DNA from: Gammaproteobacteria bacterium
GTDB taxonomy: Bacteria > Pseudomonadota > Gammaproteobacteria > BMS3Bbin11
Length of the DNA stretch: 5,289 nucleotides
NCBI GenBank assembly: GCA_030636465.1
Contig: DAOVWW010000130.1
Span: 1-5,289 of the forward strand
Direction: 5' to 3'
In this document: piece by piece, positions 1 through 5,289 of the stretch
How positions within the stretch are numbered: position 1 is the stretch's first letter
Layout of the letters: every line of letters begins with the position of its first letter
The notes under the pieces: generated by a model
The model's input: only the letters and a program-made list of their open reading frames with translations
The model's database searches: none
Told to the model about the DNA's origin: nothing
Translations under genes and position numbers: made by a program

Positions 1-719
1 ATTTCAACATCGCTCAATCCTATAGCATTGACCGGATCTATCCGAAGCAGAAAAATATTCTCGGTGGAATCCAGATCAATAGTGTATTCGCGACTTTTGT
101 TATCTGAAATCACTGGAAAGTGCTTTGATTCTTTCGAACTAAATGGGATTCCTGGTCTGGATTTCCAGAAAACCTGCCCATCCAGTTCATACATGTCGAT
201 GGGATCAAAAAAATGATGAATACCTGCGGGTAGCATTACCAGAATGACCAGCATCATGATAAAGGCAAAAAGCTTTTTCAAACCTGCGGCAGTAAATATG
301 GTCTGGTAAAACTTTTCCCTGATCCTGCTGTTATAGTTCAGATCACGCGCCAGTATTTTACGTGTCTCAATTAATGTGCCCTGGTACTCCCTGTATATCT
401 CCCGTAGACCTTCATTTTTATCTGTGTTTGCTACATATGTAAGTATGCTGTGAATATTGCTATATACAGGATTATCAATATCACTTATCTCGTCAATGGC
501 ACTTGCAAGATCAGATAATGACTTATTATCTGAAACTACAATACTTTTACTCGAAAGAAGTGCTTTCGCTAAACAGCAAGCAGATTTTTGTAGTAAGGCT
601 ACGAATTGCTCATATTGTTTTTTACGCCAATACGGCTTAGCAGCCTCTATATCGGTTACGGCGCAGTGAAAAAATCGATAGCTTTCTGCATCTAGTGGTT
701 TTATGTGTTTAATATTCAT
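1..719 (-). CDS. Uncharacterised single-pass membrane protein, C-terminus cut by window edge
   Basis: Reading the minus strand from the ATG at 719-717 gives 239 codons without a stop before the left edge, so the 3' end is missing. I do not recognise the family. Residues 1-147 are soluble and mostly helical by composition, rich in Lys, Glu and Leu. Residues about 148-169 form one hydrophobic segment (LFAFIMMLVILVMLPAG), preceded by KK, which suggests a cytoplasmic N-terminus. Residues 171-239 look like beta-strands and end with FLLRIDPVNAIGLSDVE, resembling the 'LR-DP-G' strand pattern seen in some beta-sandwich regions of surface-polysaccharide proteins; this comparison is from memory. The gene starts 21 nt after the stop of the upstream membrane glycosyltransferase-like gene, so the two probably form an operon. 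No Shine-Dalgarno sequence precedes the ATG, so translation may depend on coupling. The reading frame is firm and the function unknown. A shared role in envelope glycan modification is inferred from position only. Confidence 0.82.
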   Translation of the reverse strand, partial: MNIKHIKPLDAESYRFFHCAVTDIEAAKPYWRKKQYEQFVALLQKSACCLAKALLSSKSIVVSDNKSLSDLASAIDEISDIDNPVYSNIHSILTYVANTDKNEGLREIYREYQGTLIETRKILARDLNYNSRIREKFYQTIFTAAGLKKLFAFIMMLVILVMLPAGIHHFFDPIDMYELDGQVFWKSRPGIPFSSKESKHFPVISDNKSREYTIDLDSTENIFLLRIDPVNAIGLSDVE

Positions 720-740
720 AGAGGTTTCAGCGGACTAATA

Positions 741-2204
741 CTATCTTGTAACGATTGATTTCAATCCAAAATATTTCGCATAACCATTATTACGCCAATC
801 AGTTTTGTCTCTGGAAATATCTGTATAAATTAAAACTCGAGGAGGTTTTTTGTTTGATTCGACAATCACTGCTGCTTTTTTTGGCAAGGCACTCATTTTT
901 TGCTTTTCAATAGATGCATATCGTTCTTTCATGAAATGATCATATGCTTCAGCACCATAGAATACATCACTATAGGCGTCACGCACGTGAGTTTTACTGA
1001 CCAGGAATACACTGAGAAGAATTACTGACGTCATCATCAACAATCTTGTCGGGATGGAAAATATGCTGTCTATATAAACCAGCTTTCTATTTTTTGACAC
1101 AATGGCTATCAATTCAAACAAAAGAATAAACCAACCTATCAGGAATATCAGGTAAATTACGTTCAGGGTCCGCCATGGGGCTGGTGTTGCCCCTGCCCAC
1201 CATGTAGCAAAGAAACAAACAAGGAATTGCCCAAGGAGTAATGCCAAGATCAGAAATAGTCGGGTCCAGTTTGCATCTTTTCTAATACCTTTGATGTAGA
1301 TAAGGTAGAGTGCTACAGGGATAAAGAGAATAGATAAAAACCACAATACAGGGTGGCTCATCCAGTGGCTCAAGGCTTCTCCACCATGAAAAATACCACG
1401 GCTCAGAGAAAACCAGAATTGTTGACTATCTTCAGAGGCTAATTGCATCCGAATCGCATTACCCGGTGCCAGAACCAATAGCGCTGAAGATATTGCTGTC
1501 ACGGCCAGGACAACAGACCACTGCATACGGTTTTGGTTCAGGATGAAAAATTTATACAGGAAAATCAGACCAACCAGGGAAGATAGCGAAATCATGAAGA
1601 TTTCGGTTGATCCTATAGCCGCAAAGATAAAAAGCACAGAGAAAAACGTCGGCAGTAATGGATGATTCACATCCCGATAAAGCCTGAGCAGTGAAGCCAG
1701 AGCAAGCAGATAAAAGATACTGCCCACCTGGTACTGAAATGCTCCATCGGCCCAAAACAGAGCTGCCGACACCTTGGGTAAGCTTATAATATAAAACACT
1801 CCTATCGCGAGAGTGCAAAAGATGGTCTGGCGGAATGATGCTTGTTCTTCGAATACTGTTCTGACAAGAAAATAGAGAGCGAAAAATATTAACGCAAGGT
1901 TTAATAACAGAGGGTATTTGTAGTTTACTATCATGTCTCCGCTTTGATGGAACATAACAGTTACAAAAATAGCAAAGTAACGACCTTTCCAGCCAAGGTA
2001 TTCGCCTACTACATGATTCCAGAAATCACCATCGCTAAATGAGACTGAGTATGAAAAATCATCTGCACTGGGGTGGGCATATAATGTAAGAAGGAAAAAA
2101 GGTACAATTGACAGGATCAATAGAACAAATAAAACTAAGTACAACACCTTCTGAAGAGTGTAAAGCGTGTTATTCCAGGGAAGAAATTTACGTAACGCAT
2201 GCAT
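741..2204 (-). CDS. Polytopic membrane protein, DUF6056-like putative GT-C glycosyltransferase
   Basis: This 487-residue protein has roughly 11-12 hydrophobic segments, the first at about 19-42 and the last at about 385-404, and a soluble C-terminal tail at 405-487. A basic N-terminus (HALRKFL) suggests an N-in orientation, placing the loop after the first segment outside. That loop carries PSADDFSY (45-52). An acidic pair in the first extracytoplasmic loop is the usual hallmark of GT-C enzymes that use polyprenyl-phosphate sugars. Other marked motifs are GWKGRYF (71-77), GSTE (198-201), APGNAIRM (246-253), a Trp-rich WWAGATPAPWRT (335-346) and a tail motif WRNNGYAKYFGLKSI (470-484). These match my memory of DUF6056-type proteins, but no search was run. 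It sits divergently, 30 bp from gtrB, the arrangement expected if it uses the GtrB product as a GtrC-like transferase. Sugar and acceptor are unknown. The ATG is the furthest upstream possible start, because an in-frame TAA lies two codons before it; no Shine-Dalgarno is visible. The gene is A+T-rich. Confidence 0.8.
   Translation of the reverse strand: MHALRKFLPWNNTLYTLQKVLYLVLFVLLILSIVPFFLLTLYAHPSADDFSYSVSFSDGDFWNHVVGEYLGWKGRYFAIFVTVMFHQSGDMIVNYKYPLLLNLALIFFALYFLVRTVFEEQASFRQTIFCTLAIGVFYIISLPKVSAALFWADGAFQYQVGSIFYLLALASLLRLYRDVNHPLLPTFFSVLFIFAAIGSTEIFMISLSSLVGLIFLYKFFILNQNRMQWSVVLAVTAISSALLVLAPGNAIRMQLASEDSQQFWFSLSRGIFHGGEALSHWMSHPVLWFLSILFIPVALYLIYIKGIRKDANWTRLFLILALLLGQFLVCFFATWWAGATPAPWRTLNVIYLIFLIGWFILLFELIAIVSKNRKLVYIDSIFSIPTRLLMMTSVILLSVFLVSKTHVRDAYSDVFYGAEAYDHFMKERYASIEKQKMSALPKKAAVIVESNKKPPRVLIYTDISRDKTDWRNNGYAKYFGLKSIVTR
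2108..2135 (+). promoter_or_regulatory. Candidate sigma-70 promoter for gtrB
   Basis: A perfect TTGACA at 2108-2113 is followed after 16 nt by TAAAAC (2130-2135), which matches four of six bases of the -10 consensus. Transcription would start near 2142 and give a leader of about 90 nt that overlaps the first codons of the divergent membrane gene in antisense. The -10 box is weak, so this is only a candidate. Confidence 0.3.
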
Positions 2205-2205
2205 G
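2188..2205. repeat. Two adjacent 8-bp palindromes at the divergent promoter region
   Basis: TTACGTAA (2188-2195) and CATGCATG (2198-2205) are perfect palindromes whose centres are 10 bp apart, about one helical turn. They cover the start codon and first codons of the minus-strand membrane gene and sit just upstream of gtrB. They could form an operator for both directions, but they are short and no regulator gene is nearby. Confidence 0.25.
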
Positions 2206-2224
2206 TTTTTTTAAATTAGTATCT

Positions 2225-2229
2225 GGAGG
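2225..2229 (+). promoter_or_regulatory. Strong Shine-Dalgarno that decides the GTG start of gtrB
   Basis: GGAGG lies 5 nt before the GTG at 2235. It is the only clear ribosome-binding site in front of any complete gene here and supports the GTG start. It lies within the 30-bp gap between the divergent genes. Confidence 0.85.
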
Positions 2230-2234
2230 TATTA

Positions 2235-3203
2235 GTGCTACTGTCTGTGATTGTACCATTCTACAATGAAGAAGAAGTTATTTATTCCTTTATTCAGCGA
2301 ACCACATCAGTGCTGGATACCTTGCCATTTGATTCAGAGATACTTTTAGTAAATGATGGGAGTTCTGACGCTACACTCGATATTTTAAAACGATTCCAGG
2401 AATCTGACCCGCGGCTAATTATTATTGATCTCAGCAGAAATTTTGGTAAAGAAATTGCCATGACAGCTGGCCTTGATTTCAGCAAAGGTGATGCCGTAGT
2501 AATCATTGATGCTGACCTTCAGGATCCTCCTGAACTTATCCCTGAATTAATCGAAAAATGGCAGTCTGGTTTTGATGTCGTCTACGCCAAACGCATTTCC
2601 CGAAAAGGTGAGACTGCACTTAAGAAATTCACCTCTAAAACTTTCTACCGGGTAATCAAGCGACTAAGTCGCGTTCCTATTCCAGAGGACACCGGTGATT
2701 TCAGGTTAATGAATAGAAGAGCTGTCGACGCCATTATCAGCTTACGAGAAAGAAACCGTTATATGAAAGGCATATTCGCCTGGGTCGGTTATTCGCAAAC
2801 TGCAGTCTTATATCATCGTGATCCCCGCTATGCAGGTGTTTCAAAATGGAATTACCTGGAGCTTTGGGATTTAGCAATAGAAGGCATCACTTCATTTACT
2901 GTTGCACCTTTGAAGATATCAACATATCTGGGACTGCTAACAGCATCCAGTGCATTCATCTACGGCTTATGGATTATTATTAAGACACTTATTTATAGTG
3001 ACCCTGTTGCAGGATATCCTACTATGATGGTAGTTATCCTGTTCCTGGGCGGTGTGCAGCTACTTGCACTGGGTATTATTGGCGAATATCTTGGACGCAT
3101 TTTTTCAGAAAGTAAGCAGCGCCCATTGTATCTAATCAATGACGTCTATTCTGTAGGAAATGAGGGTAGTTCTGGTACGCAATCAGCAGATTCAAACTCA
3201 TAA
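2235..3203 (+). CDS. gtrB: GtrB-type polyprenyl-phosphate glycosyltransferase (GT2)
   Basis: This inner-membrane enzyme transfers a sugar, often glucose, from a nucleotide sugar to undecaprenyl phosphate on the cytoplasmic face. The N-terminal GT2/GT-A domain (about 1-225) shows SVIVPFYNEEE (4-14), VNDGSSD (39-45), the metal and nucleotide-binding DADLQDPPE (92-100), DTGDFRL (152-158) with D155 as the likely catalytic-site acid by family analogy, and RYAGVSKWNY (198-207). Two membrane segments follow at about 229-250 and 263-283, then the conserved GEYLGRIF (283-290). Length (322 residues) and order match GtrB, and also ArnC/DPM1-like relatives, so the sugar is not fixed by sequence. The start is GTG, chosen because GGAGG lies 5 nt upstream and the protein then begins directly at the first beta-strand. 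The C-terminal 15 residues are a Ser/Gly-rich tail (GSSGTQSADSNS). It is probably co-transcribed with the GDPD gene 27 nt downstream and is divergent from its likely partner transferase. No GtrA flippase gene is in the window. Confidence 0.92.
   Translation: MLLSVIVPFYNEEEVIYSFIQRTTSVLDTLPFDSEILLVNDGSSDATLDILKRFQESDPRLIIIDLSRNFGKEIAMTAGLDFSKGDAVVIIDADLQDPPELIPELIEKWQSGFDVVYAKRISRKGETALKKFTSKTFYRVIKRLSRVPIPEDTGDFRLMNRRAVDAIISLRERNRYMKGIFAWVGYSQTAVLYHRDPRYAGVSKWNYLELWDLAIEGITSFTVAPLKISTYLGLLTASSAFIYGLWIIIKTLIYSDPVAGYPTMMVVILFLGGVQLLALGIIGEYLGRIFSESKQRPLYLINDVYSVGNEGSSGTQSADSNS
2250..2258 (-). promoter_or_regulatory. Candidate extended -10 promoter for the minus-strand operon
   Basis: Read on the minus strand this is TGGTACAAT, an extended -10 (TGN) with five of six consensus bases. 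Transcription would begin near 2243, about 40 nt before the ATG at 2204. No convincing -35 is seen, and the bases also encode conserved residues near the start of GtrB, so chance is a real possibility. Confidence 0.2.
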
Positions 3204-3230
3204 AGTCTTTTCTATTTATCTATATTACCC

Positions 3231-5093
3231 ATGAATATCAAATCAACCTGGATTCAGACACTTAAATACCTGCGCCAGTCATGGCAGCAGATATTTGTTA
3301 CTCATCTTGCCTATACCGCATTGGGCATTGTGCTTTTCACTCCACTGATAGGATTGACAGGCAGGCTTTTACTTAAGCTGTCAGGGCAAACAGCTCTGGC
3401 TGATCAAGATATTGCCTATTTTCTATTGTCGCCTGCAGGCATGCTCGTTCTGATAGTTTTTGCCGCGCTGCTGATTACCATTCTGGCCTTTGAACAGGCA
3501 GCCCTGATGCGTATTGCCGTTGGTGTGGAGTATGGTGCCCGTGTGGGTACAGTCGATGCGTTGATATACACGGCTGCACGGTTAAAAAAGTTATTTTTGT
3601 TTTCTGTCCATCTGGTGGCCCGCATATTGCTAATTACCCTGCCCTTATTGGCGCTGGCGGGTGCTATAGCAATTTTTTTTATCACTGAATTCGACATAAA
3701 TTATTATTTAACCGAAAAGCCCCCCGAATTCCTGACTGCCGTCGTTCTGATCGGCATAGTCCTGCTCATTATGCTGGTTTTGTTGATACGCAAACTCCTG
3801 AGCTGGTCGATGGCACTGCCATTGGTGCTATTTACAGATGTTTTACCTGCTAGTTCCTTTGCAGAGAGCTACCGTATTGTATTGGGAAACCGTCAACATG
3901 TGCTGGTAGTCCTTATTTCCTGGGGTATTGCAGCATTTCTGCTTGGGGCCCTGGTATTAGGCTCGGTAAAACTCCTTGGTTCATGGGTAGTGCCAACGGT
4001 CAGCGACTCATTGAGTCTGCTGGTACTCGTACTGGGAGGACTTTCCTTTTTATTGATGTTGAGCAATTTTCTGCTGACGGTTTTTACCTCCGGAAGTTTT
4101 GCCTATTTGATAATGGCGCTTTATAAGAAAACGGGCCCTGAACTAAATAAAGAATTACTCGAAAACGATCAGGGCACGAGGTCACTTTCATTCCGCCTGA
4201 CAAAAAGCCGGATTGCTATTGCTCTCATTGCAGGCGTAGCAATAGCAGGGGCAACTGGTGCCTGGTTAGTCAGTGGCATTCAGACTAACGACAATGTATT
4301 GATCATCGCTCATCGTGGGGCAGCGGGAAAAGCCCCTGAAAATACCCATGCCGCCTTTCTTCAGGCCATAGATGACAGGACAGACTGGATAGAGCTGGAC
4401 GTTCAGGAGAGTGCTGATGGCGAGGTTGTCGTCATGCACGACAGTGATTTCATGAAACTTGCCGGTGATAGAACAAAGATTTGGGATGCTACTCAATCGC
4501 AACTGGCAGAAATTGATATTGGCAGCTGGTTTGATCCCTCATTTTCATCCGAAAGAGTACCAACACTAAAAGAAGTACTGGAGCTATCCAAAGGTAAAGC
4601 AAAGGTTGTGATTGAACTCAAATATTACGGTCACGACAAAAACCTGGAACAGCGCGTGGTAGAGGTTGTAGAAGCGACAGGCATGGTTAATGAAACTGCC
4701 ATTATGTCTCTCAAATACGATGCCGTTAAAAAGATGCGTTCAATCCGCCCTGACTGGAAAATTGGCCTGCTATCGACCACGGCGATAGGAGATTTAACCA
4801 GCCTCGATACAGATTTCCTTGCAGTCTCAAGAGGCATGGCCACCGCTGGCTTTATCAGGCGCGTTCATGAAGCCAATAAAAAGATATATGTCTGGACCAT
4901 CAACGATCAGGTTTCTATGTCCCAGATGATTTCATTAGGGGTTGATGGACTGATAACGGATGAACCAGAGATGGCTCGCCAGGTCCTTGCAGACAGAAAA
5001 GAACTTAATTCCATGCAACGCCTGCTAATTCAAACCGCGTCACTATTTGGTGAAATGTTTACGCCAAAGCAATATCGGGATGATTCGCCTTAA
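3231..5093 (+). CDS. Membrane-anchored glycerophosphodiester phosphodiesterase
   Basis: The product (620 residues) joins an N-terminal multi-pass membrane region (about 20-300, with a further segment at 327-348) to a C-terminal GDPD TIM-barrel domain (about 356-587). GDPD enzymes hydrolyse glycerophosphodiesters to glycerol 3-phosphate and an alcohol. The catalytic signature is complete: AHRG with H361 and R362, APENT with E370 and N371, ELD with E388 and D390, MHD with H403 and D404, IELK with E462 and K464, then VWTIND (554-559) and GLITDEP (573-579). Basic residues (R322, K325, R327) just before the last membrane segment suggest, by the positive-inside rule, that the catalytic domain faces the periplasm. 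The layout resembles the family with a GPDPase membrane domain upstream of GDPD. The ATG has no Shine-Dalgarno; the N-terminus (NIKSTWIQTLKYLRQSW) looks like a natural family start. It lies 27 nt after gtrB with no terminator between, so one transcript is likely. The natural substrate is unknown; envelope phospholipid or glycan phosphodiesters are possible. Confidence 0.93.
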   Translation: MNIKSTWIQTLKYLRQSWQQIFVTHLAYTALGIVLFTPLIGLTGRLLLKLSGQTALADQDIAYFLLSPAGMLVLIVFAALLITILAFEQAALMRIAVGVEYGARVGTVDALIYTAARLKKLFLFSVHLVARILLITLPLLALAGAIAIFFITEFDINYYLTEKPPEFLTAVVLIGIVLLIMLVLLIRKLLSWSMALPLVLFTDVLPASSFAESYRIVLGNRQHVLVVLISWGIAAFLLGALVLGSVKLLGSWVVPTVSDSLSLLVLVLGGLSFLLMLSNFLLTVFTSGSFAYLIMALYKKTGPELNKELLENDQGTRSLSFRLTKSRIAIALIAGVAIAGATGAWLVSGIQTNDNVLIIAHRGAAGKAPENTHAAFLQAIDDRTDWIELDVQESADGEVVVMHDSDFMKLAGDRTKIWDATQSQLAEIDIGSWFDPSFSSERVPTLKEVLELSKGKAKVVIELKYYGHDKNLEQRVVEVVEATGMVNETAIMSLKYDAVKKMRSIRPDWKIGLLSTTAIGDLTSLDTDFLAVSRGMATAGFIRRVHEANKKIYVWTINDQVSMSQMISLGVDGLITDEPEMARQVLADRKELNSMQRLLIQTASLFGEMFTPKQYRDDSP

Positions 5094-5096
5094 AAT

Positions 5097-5182
5097 CAGG
5101 GGGAAAGGTTAAAGAAGGAAAGGGGAAAGAAAAATCTTTAGAATCTTCTTTTACCTTTCCCCTGCTTTTCTACATTTTTTTT
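5097..5182 (+). terminator. Rho-independent terminator of the gtrB-GDPD transcript, possibly bidirectional
   Basis: The left arm 5097-5117 pairs with the right arm 5145-5164. The two arms are complementary except for one bulged G and one T-T mismatch, around a 27-nt loop. The right arm is followed by CTTTTC and then eight T residues at 5175-5182. The hairpin begins four bases after the GDPD stop codon. On the other strand the hairpin is followed by ATTTTA, so it may also stop the convergent gene, more weakly. Inside the loop, 5121-5129 can pair instead with 5155-5163 (9 perfect base pairs), and AAAGA/TCTTT (5126-5130 with 5135-5139) could form a small inner hairpin. Confidence 0.85.
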
Positions 5183-5289
5183 ATCAATCGTACCAGGTAA
5201 AGCAGAATCACTGCACCGGCAACCGCCGTGATCAGTGAACCGATCAGGCCACCAGCAGTAATTCCAAGCAGGCTAAAGACATATCCACC
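5170..5289 (-). CDS. GlsB/YeaQ/YmgE-type small membrane protein, N-terminus cut by window edge
   Basis: The minus strand has an open frame from the right edge to a TAG at 5172-5170, giving the last 39 residues. They contain GITAGGLIGSLITAVAGAV followed by ILLYLVRLIKKM. This is the typical C-terminal glycine-rich membrane hairpin and basic end of the GlsB/YeaQ/YmgE (transglycosylase-associated) family, whose members are usually about 80-90 residues with three membrane segments. The family is linked to stress response in several bacteria, but its molecular role is poorly known. The start and upstream signals lie outside the window. The gene converges on the GDPD gene, with 76 nt between the two stop codons. 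The A-run encoding its final Lys-Lys is the T-run of the GDPD terminator read from the other strand. Confidence 0.85.
   Translation of the reverse strand, partial: GGYVFSLLGITAGGLIGSLITAVAGAVILLYLVRLIKKM

Noticed and set aside
28..669. Short plus-strand open frames at 28-216 and 457-669
   Set aside because: They lie antisense to a continuous 239-codon minus-strand frame with a clear membrane segment, and have no ribosome-binding site or recognisable product.
1552..1818. 88-codon minus-strand open frame inside the membrane glycosyltransferase-like gene
   Set aside because: It is an out-of-frame shadow of a well-supported polytopic protein and shows no family motif of its own.
2294..2506. Minus-strand open frame antisense to gtrB
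   Set aside because: It is opposite the conserved GT2 motifs of GtrB, so the real coding constraint is on the plus strand.
2235..3203. ArnC or dolichol-phosphate-mannose synthase identity for the GT2 enzyme
   Set aside because: These relatives share the catalytic motifs, but no arn genes are present and the neighbouring GT-C-like gene fits the GtrB role better. Sugar specificity remains open.
3416..4843. Minus-strand open frames at 3416-3697, 4266-4502 and 4631-4843
   Set aside because: All are antisense to the GDPD gene, whose catalytic motifs account for the coding signal; the products look random.
5094..5169. Possible small RNA in the convergent gap
   Set aside because: The hairpin, its position right after a stop codon and the T-run are explained by a terminator; no separate promoter is visible.

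Overview
The window reads as bacterial chromosome, most likely from a Gram-negative proteobacterium of moderate G+C content. The evidence is the GtrB-type polyprenyl-phosphate glycosyltransferase, a multi-pass membrane glycerophosphodiesterase and a GlsB/YeaQ/YmgE-type small membrane protein. The genus cannot be fixed from the sequence alone. No rRNA, tRNA, CRISPR array, insertion sequence or phage gene is visible.

Layout. Positions 1-719 (minus strand) carry the first 239 codons of a gene that runs off the left edge. Its product has a soluble helical N-terminal part, one membrane segment and a probable extracytoplasmic beta-rich part. It follows, after a 21-nt gap, a 487-residue polytopic membrane protein (741-2204, minus) that looks like a GT-C-type/DUF6056-like glycosyltransferase. 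A 30-bp divergent gap separates that gene from gtrB (2235-3203, plus), which begins with GTG behind a strong GGAGG. Downstream of gtrB by 27 nt, and probably on the same transcript, is a 620-residue protein (3231-5093) with about eight membrane segments and a C-terminal GDPD catalytic domain. A long imperfect hairpin with a T-run (5097-5182) closes this transcript. It overlaps the 3' end of a convergent gene (5170-5289, minus) encoding the last 39 residues of a GlsB/YeaQ/YmgE-type (transglycosylase-associated) protein.

How the genes may work together (inference). GtrB would load a hexose onto undecaprenyl phosphate on the cytoplasmic face. After flipping, the GT-C-like protein would transfer it to a glycan or other acceptor in the periplasm, in the manner of the GtrA/GtrB/GtrC O-antigen modification systems. 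No GtrA-type flippase is present in the window. The membrane GDPD, predicted to face the periplasm, could act on phosphodiesters of envelope lipids or on glycerophosphoryl substituents. The minus-strand genes are visibly more A+T-rich than the GDPD gene, as is common for laterally exchanged surface-polysaccharide genes.

There is no clear evidence of a wholly new system. The least explained parts are the truncated left-edge protein, the sugar and acceptor of the divergent glycosyltransferase pair, and the linkage of a membrane GDPD to gtrB.
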